Below the pieces are notes generated by a model, which saw nothing but the letters and a program-made list of their open reading frames with translations, searched no databases and was not told where the DNA came from. A stretch of DNA of 64,000 nt from Takakia lepidozioides (Eukaryota > Streptophyta > Takakiopsida > Takakiales > Takakiaceae), in contig CM060732.1 of the NCBI GenBank assembly GCA_030704615.1, positions 15,252,001 through 15,316,000 of the forward strand, read 5' to 3'. The position numbers were made by a program, and so were the translations under genes. Positions 11,954 through 24,668 of this stretch are shown here, one piece after another; position 1 is the stretch's first letter; each line of letters opens with the position of its first letter.

Positions 11954-12441
11954 GGCTCAGAATTTTGTGTGGCCTCGTCCTAATGAGGCTGTCAGGTGAT
12001 GGGGCCCACCATCTCTAACGTAGGAGCAAACTACCTTCATGCTTTGATGACTTAGAATTTTTTTGGCATATGAAATTTACAACTACCTCCATGGAGGAGT
12101 TTTAGGATTTTCTACATGAAGGTAGTTGCAAAACCAAAGCTGAACAAGAAAGCTGAACTACCCTGGTATGAGAGTAGTTACAAACTACCTCCATGGAGGT
12201 ATTAGTCAGCGCCAGCCACCGAACCACGTTTGGGGAGTAGTACCCGAAACGTACATCGCTACCATCACCATCAACCTATACCAACAGACCACAACCTCCA
12301 CGATGCCAACAAATTGTAGTTTTTTTTATATATAAGAGAAACAGGGCAATAGGGATCGTTTTAATGTAGTGGGGGCCCGCTGTCAGGTCCCTATCCCCTC
12401 TGTGCGGCCTCGCTTCGACGAGGCCACACAAAATTCAGAGG
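11954..12441. mobile_element. Mutator-like MITE with 10-bp target duplication
   Basis: The ends are inverted repeats of about 25 bp sharing GAATTTTGTGTGGCCTCGT. The element is flanked on both sides by the direct repeat CAATATAAGC (11944-11953 and 12442-12451). A 9-10 bp target duplication and a non-coding 488-bp interior fit a non-autonomous Mutator-like element. Each end carries a small extra hairpin around GGCCTCGT/ACGAGGCC. The interior has further inverted copies of ACTACCT(T/C)CATG. Confidence 0.75.
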
Positions 12442-12501
12442 CAATATAAGCCCACACAACGTACACATGAAATATTTGAGGCGTTGTTTCTGCAACCCAT
12501 T

Positions 12502-12527
12502 GAAGTCCCCCATACTTGCACATTAAG
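12502..12527 (+). repeat. Direct repeat, right copy
   Basis: Partner of the repeat at 11480-11505. Confidence 0.75.
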
Positions 12528-14172
12528 CGACCCACTGACCCAGTTACCCTTTTACAACTCGGTTGGCTGTAAAGGAATGATTATATATTTCAATCCGACC
12601 TTGTGTAGTTTCAGATTTCTTACCCCACACACGTAATAATAATAGTAATAATTAAACAAAAAAAAATTGGTGCAAAAGGCGCCTGAGAAGCATCGATTGA
12701 ACGATCCATTAGGTGGCAAGTGGGCTAGGTGACCCCTTTGTAAATGAACATACACATACTTGTCTTGAGCCCACAACCACTCGCAGTTTCAGGACACTAT
12801 AGTTCAGCTGCACACAGTTTAAGATCATTGGAACAACAGTACTTCATGTCTTTTTGTTGGCGCCAGAGATGTACAGGGGATTGCTGACTATGGTTATCTT
12901 TTGGGACTTGAAATATTGAATTAAAAATCTACACTCACATTCAAGGTCTGCTCAACATCATTACACATATCTCATGTAAAATGCAATATTCCAGGGGCAG
13001 GACATCATCCAGCAACGTGATATCAGGCCATGTAGGAGTAATCTGAGTGAGGAATGATTGGTAAGGCAGCCATGGCAGAGTGCTAAACCTCCCATTTCTT
13101 TGAGAGGGGCAACGTATGAAGGATATCTCCAAAATGTTGTAGAAATCCATACGGAATAAGGTGGGTGTGATGGAAACAGCTGCAAACCCCTGGCCATCAT
13201 AATAAAATTGAAGCCCATAAATTGCTGTTGCATTTGCTGTGGCACCTGTGCCTGCCCAAGCCTTGGAGCCTCCTCCACTGGTTAGGAAGTGTAATGAGCT
13301 GCTCAAATCAAAATCACATACTCAGATTCAAAACTGGAAGGGCACTGAGAGTAGGATCTTCAGGTGCAGCAGCTCACAGCATGGACTCGAGCCAGTTGGA
13401 TGGACCACAGGGGATGAAGCTTTGTTGGTTTAAGTCCAAAAGCCAAAGAATTGCACATCAGGTCTCAGGTCCAAGCACAACATGTGTAAAGGTTGGACTA
13501 GAAATCAACAACATACGGGGCTATATTCTGCACTGCTTGCATTTGCTACAAGATCTTTTCTTCATGCTGTTGTTGAGTCGTCTATAAGAAGTGGTAGGCC
13601 CCAGTTAACTTGTGGATGCAGCACAAATCAGACCTGATTTCACGGGCACAAGACAGAGTGCAGTAGGGGAACTCCAAGAATACATTGTTCCGTTGCAAAT
13701 AAAGTCAACAAAGAAGGGACTGGTATTTGGTCGGGGAAGAAGTGATGTGCACGAGTACCTGTCTGTGCGCTTGATGTGTTGTAGGCAGTGCTCATGGCCA
13801 TTAATGTACACGTCCACACCATAGGCCTATTATTTCCCCCACAATTTTGGTCATTCGCATTCACCAGTGTTCAAGCAACTCTAGTCATTTATATCTTGCA
13901 GAATGAGGATGTCCATGATGGTGTTAGAACAAGGGAAAATGCTCACCTCAAGAATGGGGAGAATGTGTGCAACAAGCTGATTTGTATCACCATGGCTGCC
14001 TATGCTGCGCATAGTATGGTGAGCAACAACAATCTTCCATCTGGCCTTTGAAGCCCCAAGAGCATCTGTCAAGTTCTGAATCACACAGAGAACGACCCTC
14101 AAATTCCATTTGTGACCTTCTGTTTCACCACATCTTTCATCTCTAATAGTTTTTCTCTTTGATTTAAGGCTT

Positions 14173-15243
14173 ATGACACAGTGTGGAGAGATGGTCTATG
14201 GCTCTTTGTCTGCATCAGCACTAAGGGTCTGTGCTTCGTTCCTTGCCAAAGGTCAGGTGATTTTATTGGGTGACTTCAATGCCCGGGTGGGTAAAGGTCT
14301 CCATCAGGATGATATCATTGGGCCTTTTGGTGAGGACGAGCTGAACTCTAATGGCAGACGGTTAATTAACTGTCTGGAAGAGCTTCAGCTTCTGTCCTTG
14401 AACAATAGGGCAAAAGGTGACCAAGTGCAGTGGACTCGTGAGAAAGCCCAAACTGGGGAACGTTCCATTGTGGATTATATCATAATGGACAAAAATTTGT
14501 TTTCCCAGAGTGCCAATGTGTTGATCGACAGAACTGATATTGGTACCTCTGACCACTTCCTGGTTTGGACTGAGATCAAAAGGTGTTTTCCCAACACCAA
14601 GAGATCTGTGAAACGTTCGATTCGGAAGTGGCGCATAGAAAAATTCCATAATGAAGAGGTCAAGGCTGAGTATGTCCAGGCCTTGCAAGAGGCTCTCCCT
14701 CATTTTGTCCACTTGCTCCAAGACCTTCAGTCTTGCGCTGACAATGCAAGAAATGAAGTCGAAAGAGCAGTGGATTCTTGGGAGAGTTTCATCTCCTCTG
14801 CGGCTGACAAGATCATTGGGAGGAAACTAATTGTCTGCGGTAGAGCTGTTAATTGGTGGACCAATGAGATTAAACTCAAGATAGCTGAGAGACGAGTCCT
14901 TTATAAAGAGTGCTGCAATTTGAAAACCAACAAAGAATTGTGGGCGAGGTACTACCAGATCCGTAAAGATATCAATCAGCTTGTAAGGGCTCAGAAGAAA
15001 TTATACTGGGACAAGTTATACAATGAAATAAACTCAAACCACCATGGTGGTAATGACAAGAGATTCTGGTTGGCCCTTCAACGTTTGTACAAGCCGAAAA
15101 GCTGTCAGCAAGTACAAGCGCTGAAGACTACTAAGGGTGCAGTGGTAACTTCATCGGTTGACATTGTCAAAACCTTTGAAACCCACTACAGTATCCTTGG
15201 CAGAACTTCTAGGTCTAACAGTGAGGGGTCCTCTGATGAATGA
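14173..15243 (+). pseudogene. LINE endonuclease / ORF2 N-terminal part (copy B)
   Basis: The frame opens in the transplanted RT fragment and enters the exonuclease-endonuclease-phosphatase fold at GQVILLGDFNARVG. Then follow GPFGEDELNSNGRRL, the RSIVDYIIM segment and the GTSDHFLVWTEI motif, which correspond to the catalytic C-terminal half of an APE-type LINE endonuclease that nicks target DNA. The N-terminal half of the endonuclease is missing. The region after it is the linker to RT, ending at a TGA at 15241. APE-type endonuclease plus FADD-type RT and a C-terminal CCHC knuckle suggest a clade other than classic plant L1, possibly RTE- or CR1-like; I cannot place it more firmly. Confidence 0.8.
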
Positions 15244-15639
15244 AAGGACACAGTTGGTAAAACTGTTCCTATGATTCAAAACAGCCCTGATGAACTGGAG
15301 TATATTTCAAAAGCCTACAACGCTCCCATTAGTTCTTCTGAGATTGTGGAAGCAATTGAACATCTCAATGGATATAAAGCAGGTGGTCCTGATGGCATAG
15401 TCAACGAGCTTATCAAGCACGGTGGCGATCCCATGATAGGGGATCGATAGAGGCCCTAGTTCTCCTCTTTAACCTTATCTGGAAGACTGAAATGATCCCC
15501 TTTCGCTGGTGACAGGGGGTCATTGTCAATCTATATAAGAAGGGTGACAGAGAAGACCCAGCGAACTATCGTGGCATCACGCTTCTCAATACTGCTGGCA
15601 AGATATTTTGCAGAGTTATAAGTACCCATCTCATAGAGG

Positions 15640-16506
15640 TTGTTTTCACGAAGGAAAAAGGAAGGGAAACCCACTTATATTTTTTTCTTGGATGTCAAAA
15701 AGGCTTATGACACAGTGTGGAGAGATGGTCTATGGCTCCGACTCTGGTCTTGCGGAATCAAGGGAAAAATGTGGAGAGTTGTCCATAACTTGTATGCCCA
15801 CACCAAAAGCTGTGTCACTGTTAATGGACAGAAGTCTAACTTCTTTGACATAGACCAAGGTGTAGCTCAAGGATGTACCCTCTCCCCTCTGCTCTTCAAT
15901 GTTTTCATCAATCAACTCCTCGAGGATGTGGAACGTGAGGGATTTGGGTTAAGGGTGGGTGATGCCACCATTCCAGCCCTTATGTTTGCGGATGACTTCG
16001 CAGGCATAGGGGAGACTCCTTTCAACCTCCAGGAATTGATTGATTGCGCGAAGAGATACTTTAATCTTTGGGGGCTAGAGGCTAATGTCAGTAAATGTGC
16101 AGTGGTGGCATTCAACGACAGAGGAGAGGGAGGAAGTGATCTTAAGTGGCAGTGGGGTAGCCAAGAGATTCCAGTCCTCTCTTTCTACACATACCTGGGC
16201 GTTGAGTTTTCCTCCAACTGTAACTGGGATGCACATATCCAGAAAGTTGTTCAAACTGGCAAGGGCAAAGCGCTGAGTCTCACTAAATTTTTCCACTGCA
16301 GAGGGATTAACTCTGAGGTCAAGAAAACCTTGCTTTGCCCCGTTATTAGACCTGCCTTGGAGTACGGATCTGCTATATGGGTTGATAACTCCAACCAGGC
16401 TAAGTCTCTAGAATCATTCAAGTGGGGGTGCTTAAGGAGTGCATGTCAGCATGCTCCAAAACAGCCAATGTGGCTGTTCGGGGTGAGTTTGGCATCCCTT
16501 CCTTAA
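15640..16506 (+). pseudogene. LINE reverse transcriptase (copy B)
   Basis: The frame runs through the RT palm: FFLDVKKAYDTVW, QGVAQGCTLSPLLFNVFINQ, ALMFADDFAGIGET, the thumb, and AIWVDNSNQAKSLES. It then slips out of frame near 16420; the C-terminal part continues at 16422-16946 in another frame and again at 16937-17239. This is the least rearranged RT of the four copies and the reference for reading the others. It makes no full-length protein. Confidence 0.85.
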
Positions 16507-17239
16507 GCTCCCGACGAGATGAATTCAAGGTCAGATGGTGGGGTCAGTTGCAACACATGTCCAACACCAGATATCCTAAGTTAATCGACTCTATATCTTG
16601 GAAACAGGACCGCCCTGTCAAACAGGCTAAGTCCTGGCAGAAGAGAGTAGAAGAGATTCTCAGGGATCTGAATCTGGACCCGCAAGTCTTGACCTTGCTG
16701 GATAAATCTGACTTAGAGACTGTAGTGTCCAAAGCCATGTCTGTTACCAGAAAATTGTCCGATGAAAATGAAGTTAGGCAGAAAACTTCCCTGAACCTGT
16801 TTCCAGTCTGTGACATGGGGGAGGATATCATGGATGACCTCAAGGGTCTACCCACTCTCAGCACCAGACTGAAATTTAAACTCAGGGCAGGAAGCCTACC
16901 TTTGAACAGTAAACAGAAGCAGAGAGGAGAGGGAGAGTGCAATTGAACGTTGTGTGGGCAACCCGAAGACAATATTCATTTTCTGTTCACTGTCCGGGGT
17001 ACTCTCACCAGAGAGAAGCTCTCCTCCAATCTATCAAGAGGATTGTGCCTGTACCTATGTTTACCAACTTTGAAAGTCTCGAGGCTGAGCCAAAAGCCCA
17101 GGCCCTTCTGAGGCCTAGTTACTGGACAAACCACACACAGCAGATTGATGCTTGTGTGAAAGGATTTCTAGAGGATATCTGGAAAACCCGAATCAATGTC
17201 CTTATGAAGGTAAGTCTTACTACCGACGTCAGCCGCTGA
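16422..17239 (+). pseudogene. LINE ORF2 C-terminal part (copy B), broken
   Basis: Two frames carry the region KWGCLRS/GVLKECMSACSKTANVAV through LKFKLRAGSLPLNSKQK. An opal/amber-type interruption follows at the knuckle (GAGTGCAATTGAACG), with the remainder in the next frame to KVSLTTDVSR-stop. The knuckle Cys residues equivalent to copy A are disrupted here. Confidence 0.75.
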
Positions 17240-17734
17240 CTGAGGTAGGTTCTGTCCCTTTATGTTCCGTTCAAACTTGACGCGGGGTCAATGGCCACAA
17301 GGCTACGGCAAACAACGTCTTATGAGTACATTCTTTGATTTAAATCATGTGGGGCATTGATGCTGCGATTAAAATGTGTGAAAGATGATTGCACTGAAAC
17401 AAGCTTGCCAATGTTTTTTAGGATCAGAGTGATCATCTCTGATGGGCCATACCGTCTACACCACGGAAAGCCTAAGAATACCCTAGCCATGCTCACACCC
17501 TTGCTTTCACCTTTATAATACAATATGCTAAAGAGAATAGCAGACATGGTGCTTTCATTAAAAAGCACTCAACAACAGTACTGGAAGCATAACCAAGAAC
17601 AAGAAAAAGAGTGACAAGGTAAACAACATCATGCATCACTCTTGGCTTAACTTGTGCAATATCAGAAAACTGATGTAACTGAGAGAGTCTGACCACACCG
17701 TGACCTGACAAGTAATGCTACAGATACAAGCATT

Positions 17735-18050
17735 ACGGTGGTCCCTATGCAGCATCCAATAGGCCCAAGGCCGCCGTACAAGCAGTCGTGGGTTCAAAGC
17801 CACATAATTGTATGTTGGATGTCACCCATAATGTCCATAAAAAGGGGGTTGCTGGGTCAACCAGCCACTTAATGTGTGCCTACCTGGGGACGTTCGAGTC
17901 CTTGGGGGAGGTTTGGGCAACCACATTGGCCTGGTTACGGTCGTTAGAAGGTGTCCACCTTCCAAATGGAAGGCAGTAGCCCCTCGGGGTGACGTGACAC
18001 CCTGATTTACACTTGCTTCGTCAGGAGTCGACCCTCTTTTTTTGGTCCCT
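17735..18050 (+). repeat. Possible tRNA-derived SINE
   Basis: A segment with GTGGGTTCAAAGCCACA resembles a Pol III B box (GGTTCRANNCC, one mismatch) about 55 bp after a weak A-box-like stretch. It is followed by a unique body with small hairpins. I found no target duplication or defined 3' tail, so this is weak. Confidence 0.25.
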
Positions 18051-19148
18051 ATGACAACCATGGTCATGATAGTAATAAAAAACCTCAGGAATCCATGCGG
18101 AGGAGTTCTCTTTGTTACAAGGAGCAGGAAATGCCGAGTCAAATATATTGTATCTTAATCTTCATTCAATGTAACCATCCGAGTCAAATGTGCAAAGTTA
18201 CCTGAACCTGTTGAGCAATGTAATCATCCCTAGTGATATGGCCTCGCCTCCATGTGTAGTCTTTGTTTGACTCTGTCCAGTAATCTTCTACAAATGGGCT
18301 GGTGTCAAAAAAGAAGAGCTCCACTTCATGCGGTGTTCCTGCTTCATTGATAAAACACATACAAATTTGAGCCACTCGTACAAATACAGGAAGCTTGAGG
18401 GCAATCTAACCAGTCACAGACAGCACTTGGCCTATGTTGGAGAGGCAATCCCTAAGAATCCTGGTTAGTTTCTTCTCCTCCGCTTTGTGATATACTTCAA
18501 CTCAGAGGTAGTCCTGCCTGATCTGGTAACCTGGACTCACGCTGCACGTCACATACCCAAGCTTTTGCACGTATAAATTCTAGAGATTTCATATTGGTGA
18601 CAACTTGTAAGTTTACGTTCAATGGGGCTACAAAACAGCAGTAAAATCCAGCCACTATCAAAAGCATTAAAGTTTACCATCACCAGATGAGATAATTTTC
18701 TACAGCCACTTCACCATGATTCTTTTACCAAATGGGGCCCTAAGGGCTCCAGCATTGGTGGCCGCCCCGAGCAACAGATCTGAAATACTGACTGCATTCA
18801 AGTCAGGGGCTTGCAGCCAACAAGTGAGAGCTTCTACCAATTACAGAGCTGCTATTTCCAAAATCTTTCAATTGAGTCACCAGTTATAGATTTACTTATC
18901 TGGTCACGTTACAATCAGATTATTGCCACAATCTGGAAGCAAGAAGCTCCTGCCAGGATTTCATAACAAACAATCTATGAGCCTTGAATGCGTAGATGTG
19001 TAAGTGCAGAAATGCATACCTTCAGGTGTAACCCCAATCCCATGAGTAAGCTGAAATTGACTATGGCAAGACCAGCAAGAATCACGGAGTGTCATTTTCC
19101 TGTCCAGTTGAGCTTCCACATTGCCACGGTAGTCATGATTTCCCAGGA

Positions 19149-21865
19149 CTAATCAATCCACCATAACAGTCTGTCAGACGCAGAATCAAGTAATTCAAAA
19201 AATCAAACCAAGAAGTTCAAGTGGACTTTTCTTGGGAGGGCTTGCTCACCTTCTGAGAGAAAAGCCGACACATGGCTGCAAACATACACATACTGATCAC
19301 AGCTACCCCAAATAGTACCCAGCCATGACATACTCTGCTGGTTGCTGTTAGATGGGCCTGCAAACAGGACAAGAGGATAAGAAGGTCGCACTCTTCCCTT
19401 TGGGAAAAATCAATTTGGATACCGACCAATTTGTGCTTGAATCATCCGCTTAAGAGCCCCAAAGCACCATATTCCATGCGAGACAAAACTCATAACATCT
19501 GACGATTTCCGGAAAAGGTGAACAATCCTAGATGACTCGCAATTGGCCAACCGAGGAAGTCTATGAATCCAGACAAAAGCATTGGGCAATTTTGACAGCT
19601 AGTGTATGTCTGATATATTCACCTGGCTTTCATGCCCGGCCCACCTACAGAGAACAGTTGCTGGACCCACGGTTGAGCCCTCACTTCCATTGGGGGCCCT
19701 GATGGGTTGTTCAATGCTCAAGTGCACTCTTTGCGTTTCCTGCCTCCCGAGTTAGTTGAGTTCCATGGTTCGTCAAGCAGATTTTTGACAAAAATGAAAA
19801 ACAAACCACTATTGACTTATTTCCACTACTGTCTTATAGATGTCACTAAATCGTCAAACAACTCCAAGCCGGGAACTGTTTGCAAAATCCATAGCATCTC
19901 TACTCCAATTGCTGCACACTACACACTTGAGAAGCCCCTCAAAAGACAAACAGAGAACTTTAAGAGAGAAGAGAGGAATCTTGAGAGTGGAGAGATCGCT
20001 GGATTTGATGGGTTTGTTTGTTGCCATCCATATATATATATATGATGCCAGCCGGAGGCAGCATAAATAAGAGCGTTGCCATCCACTCAGGTGACAAACG
20101 GATACACCGGAACGAACAACATTGTACCATTGATTTCAACAACGACAAACATGGGAGCTACCATACCAAAAACCAATCTTCATTCTCTTATTATTGCGAA
20201 CTTCTGAGCATGTAAGAAGTTAAATCATGGGCAATACCTTCCAAGAGAGCAGCCCAGTTTCCACATCCTCAGCATTGGCAGGATCCTCCATTGCTCCATG
20301 TTGCTCACCATTCAAATTTCAAAAGAAGTGAATTCAACAATGAGGGACTGCTTTTCCCCTAGGCAAAGAACTAGCTCCCGCACAGAGATAAATAAACTGG
20401 TTACCAGGAGTGCGTAGACCCCATGCTAGAAAAGCAATGTTGATCCACAGCCTGGTGCTGTAGGCCCTTAATTGGCCACACTTCTGATACTGCAAGTCAT
20501 GCTGTATATGTCCAAAGCTAGAGAGCGATCAGAGAGAGAGAGGACCAATCAAGTCATGGGTTTGCATAGCATCTCCCGCTTCCGGACTGTGAGGACAGGA
20601 GTGGGGGAAGGCGGGTGCGGTGGGTGGAGGTACAAAAACCAAGGCACACATTGTTCAGCTACACATATACACCTGGTCAACATGGATGTTCGAAAACCCC
20701 ATCTCTGTTCGACTCTTTCATGCATTTTTCTGTCTTCTCCACAAGAAACTCTCCATGTTGATTGAATTGAGCATTTAAGAAACTCCTTACATGAAATGCT
20801 TTAGCAATGCTCAGAACAGATTTGATGTCGTGATGACAAGACAGCCTCGCTCATACACGGTCGGATTCCCCCCTACAAATGGGATCGTGTGACCGGCCAC
20901 GATGTCTCACGCTGAAGTACGAATTGCTGGAGCTGCAGTGCATATCCCTGTTATTCAGAGCACCTTCCAATCACCAACTTCTTCTACCAAAGCTAAAATC
21001 CAGACAGAAAGTATCTGCCAGGACACTCCGCGAAAACCCGGCGCACCGATGAATACCCCGCACCTTCTAATCCTGAAGAGTTTTTCTCTGAAAAGTTGGT
21101 CCAAAACGGTCAAGTTTACAGAGCGTGCTACTAAGGACACCCTCGGTCACGGATGGAGGCGACCAGGATCTGCACGCCAGCTCTCTGTCGGTGTCTTCGA
21201 CTCTGGTTATGACTCATGGGGTACCTTCGATCACACATGTATGGGTTGCAGGCAAAATCTTGGCTCATCCTCTCAACTCTCTGAACAACGAGTGCGCTAC
21301 AGTACTGCAGTGGGTCCCACCCATTAACTAGGCCTTAGTTCATGGAGTACCTTCTGAAGACACCGAGAGACTCGCTCTAGGCCTACCTGTTTCCTTCTAA
21401 AGCTACTGTTTGAGGCAATGATACTGCAGGCTGTGAGACAATAGATGCTCCCTCTGCAACAGATTCTGAGTCATCCCTATAAGATGGGCAAATACATACA
21501 TTGAGTAGGTAGGTCACATTCCTTGTACACCTCCGCATACCGATCCTTCTCTGTCCAGGTACAGTAGCCACCACGTGCCTCAAGGCTTGAGGCACCGGGG
21601 GTGTGGAATGTGAAGTTACGTAGTATTTGCGATAGAATGCCGCGGATCGGTGTGGCAATTTGACAAACAGGTTCGGGGGAAGAAAGGTGATGTTTAACAG
21701 CTCAGAATCAATCTGTGGAAGGAAACTAGGAAGTAAGTGGTGCCATATGTCGCAAATGGTCAATGCAAAGTGAAGCGAGCTCATGCAAGTGCGTGTGCCC
21801 AACGCTCGATGACCCTGAGAGTGTTTACAGTAGTCCCTCGCTGAAGGTTGTACAGTAACCTGGCT
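19149..21865. other. Intergenic DNA between the phosphatase and BASS genes
   Basis: No exon of the phosphatase N terminus and no other gene was recognised. A short minus-strand open stretch near 20230-20290 starts MEDPANAEDVETGLLSWK and ends at a plausible donor, but it has no known relative that I recognise. A (TA)n-like run is at 20030-20042. The BASS promoter must lie at the right end. Confidence 0.4.
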
Positions 21866-24668
21866 ATGGCTTTGCCGGCATACTCTGGGCGCCTGGCTCG
21901 CCACTCGGCAATGCCACCTTCGTATGTTAACAACCTGTCCTTGATATCTTCCTCGTCTCACTCCTGTTTTCCTTGGGATCGTCAGACACCTCTTGACTCT
22001 TCAGGATGCTGTTGGACTTCCTTCTCTATCAACTCTGCATTAACTGTTTCTCAAGCCACACCGTCTTTTTCTCAATCTTTCTGGTCGCCTTCATCATGCA
22101 CACACAAGAGCAAAGTATGCCTTCATCGTTCGAATGCTTTCCGAATTGTCCCAAGTGTTTCCTCTAACTCTCGATCAAGGAAGTTTAGGATCTCTAGTGA
22201 TGGAGCACGGCAAGCTGCTGACGGCATGGATGGTGATAGTAACACGGTCGAACGCAATATCGAAAGAGACGTAAAGGAAGACCAGTCGTCAGAAAGAGCG
22301 GTGACAGTAATGAAGGAGAAGGGGTGGGAAAGAAAAGTTGAAGCCTTTGGACAGATGCTTTCTTCAGCATTTCCTTTGTGGGTAGGGTTGGCGTGTGTGG
22401 CAGCATTGATAAAACCACAAGCTTTCTTCTGGATCACTGGTCGATTCCAAATTATCGGTCTCACCATCACTATGCTCGGTATCTCTCTTTCTCTCTCTGG
22501 ACAGTTTCAATGGAAAATTGCAATGCTTCTTTTCGCGACCCATGTGAATATTCTCATTCATCAGCTCCAATCATGGTGCCTGAAAAGTAACCATTTCTAA
22601 CCAGAAGGTGCATGTAGCATTTGACGGAGAGTATTCGATTTTTGCTGGAGTTGGTAGTATGAGGTAGTGTGGTGGATGTGAACAGGCATGGGCATGACAA
22701 TTTCCTCGAAGGATTTCCAGGAGGCACTAGCATTGCCCAAGGAGTTAGTTGTGGGCGTTGTCCTTCAGTACACGGTATGCTTCATTGTCAATCTGGTGTG
22801 CAACGTGGGCAGCTTTTGCGGTACCTCATTGAAAAATTCACATGAAGGAGCTTATGCCAAACTACTATTCAACAAATGCAGGGTTTAGGTCTAGTACCTG
22901 ACACCAGATCATTGTAGGACTGTGTCTGCATTATGAAACGATGAGGCTTCTTTTGATTGGAGTCCTAACGCTCTGCTATTCCCCTCCCGCAGGTTATGCC
23001 TGCAGCAGGGGTAATTTGGGGCCGGGTTTTGCATCTCCCATCCCACTATGCTGCTGGCCTTGTCTTGGTTGCATGCTGCCCTGGAGGTATTATTTCACCT
23101 TAACTAAAACTCCGCAATTACGAACTATCTTTTGTGTCCATGGCCTCATTTTCTGTGTTTTTTCTTTTGCCATGGAGCTTTTGGGTCCTTTGCAGACAGA
23201 TTGTAGAGAACAAGATTGGGTGTTACTAAAAGAAGCCATTTCAGAGGGAATTGCTTTTTTTTTTTATGTCTGGAGGAAGAAAGGAAGCTGGGAAAGGACG
23301 ATTGGGAGACTGCCTAGAAGTGGAAAGCTTTCGCATTACAAGGCATTATGAAATTCGAAAGCTAAATCCATCAATACAGTTTACTCAATGATGCAAAATG
23401 TGGTTTGTGTGGTGTAGGGACAGCTAGCAATGTGGTGACCTATCTTGCCCGGTGTGTGCCTCTGTTCTATTTTCCACATCACCCTTGTTCGATAATACCT
23501 GTTCTATTTACACTGGAAGTTACTTGCTTCTCCACAAACACCTTTTTTGGCCACACATATATCCCTCACCATACTGCCCTCTATGCAGACTTTCCCCACC
23601 AGCCAGGGATCTCAGGCTTAGAGGCAAGAGATGGACCCTTTCGTATGTAGAGCAGAACAGAGAGAGAGGGGGGTGTGAGAGAGAGAAAAGAGGAAGGGAT
23701 TTCAACAGACCCCAACGCAAACCAATGTAGGTCTTGTAAACTGTAAAATACGGGTCTCTTAACCTGTTGAGCACATACCCATATTGGAAGACCATTGCCT
23801 TGTCAGCCAACACAGTACGTATGGGGATCTATAGAGCATGCAAATGGCTTAGGATTGTCTTTTGAGGAGTTTTTTTGAGGACAAACAGAGATAAGTTCAT
23901 TAGTTCAACTCTGACTGGAACCGACAACCTTTCGGGGGTGGGTGGGATGATTTGCAGAGGGAATGTAGCTCTGTCAGTGCTCATGACAGCTGCCAGCACC
24001 TTCTTGGCTGCCGTTCGTTCTCTCTCTCTCTCTCTGGATAAATCTGACTTGAAGGTTGTAGTGTCCTCAGCCATGTCTGTTGCCATGAGATTGTCTGATG
24101 AAAATGAAGTTAGGCAGAAAACTTCCCTGAACTTGTTTCCAGTCAGTGACATGGGGGAGGACATCTTGGATGACCTCAAGGGTCTACCCACTCTCGGCAC
24201 TAGACTGAAATTTAAACTCAGGGCAGGAAGCCTACCTTTGAACAGCAAACAGAAGCAGAGAGGAAAGGGAGAGTGCAATTGCCCGCTGTGTGGGCAATCT
24301 GAAGACAGTATTCACTTTCTGATACACTGTCCGGGGTTCTCTCACCAAAGAGACGCTCTCTTCAATTCTGTCAAGGGAATTGTGCCTGTACCCCTGTTTA
24401 ACAACTTTGAAAGTCTCGAGGCTGAGCCAAAAGCCCAGGCCCTCCTGAGGCCTAGTTTTTGGGCAAATCACACACAGCAGATTGATGCTTGTGTGAAGGG
24501 ATTTCTAGAGGATATCTGGAAAACCCGGATTAATTCTATATATGATGGTAAGTCACACTACCAACGTCAGCCCCTGACAGAGGTAGGTTCTGTCCCTTTT
24601 GTTCCCGCTCAAACTGGGCGCGGGGTCAATGGCCACAAGGCTACGGCAAACAACGTCTTATGAGTACA

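Larger units (their letters stand above)
14168..17331 (+). mobile_element. LINE copy B with 12-bp target site duplication
   Basis: The element is flanked by the perfect duplication TCTTTGATTTAA at 14156-14167 and 17332-17343. It begins with about 38 bp copied from its own RT region (GGCTTATGACACAGTGTGG...), then continues with endonuclease, RT and C-terminal parts, and ends GAGTACA without poly-A. An internal deletion of about 110 bp lies near 15650, and there are several stops. It sits in antisense orientation inside an intron of the purple acid phosphatase gene. Confidence 0.9.
12941..19148 (-). pseudogene. Purple acid phosphatase (PAP17-like), 3' exons only
   Basis: Five minus-strand exons join in phase: 19148-19020, 18338-18202, 14075-13947, 13826-13759 and 13298 onward. 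They encode VLGNHDYRGNVEAQL, ELFFFDTSPFVEDYW, ARWKIVVAHHTMRS, DVYINGHEHCLQHI and HFLTSGGGSKAW, in the order of low-molecular-weight plant purple acid phosphatases, metallophosphoesterases that release phosphate. Metal-site motifs GNHD, VAHH and GHEH are present. I did not find the N-terminal exons carrying the GDWG and GDNFY motifs between 19149 and the next gene. In the last exon the frame slips by one base near 13127: another frame there supplies a family-like ending (GDILHTLPLSKKWEV-stop at 13083). Intron 2 holds LINE copy B. The locus is probably a truncated, frameshifted gene; a real gene with unrecognised first exons is the alternative. Confidence 0.75.

Noticed and set aside
17788-18142. 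Candidate tRNA gene near the B-box-like sequence
   Set aside because: No cloverleaf could be folded; at most a SINE remnant.
21383-21961. Minus-strand 192-codon frame overlapping the start of the BASS gene
   Set aside because: No recognisable domain, and it is antisense to the BASS transit-peptide region; probably chance.
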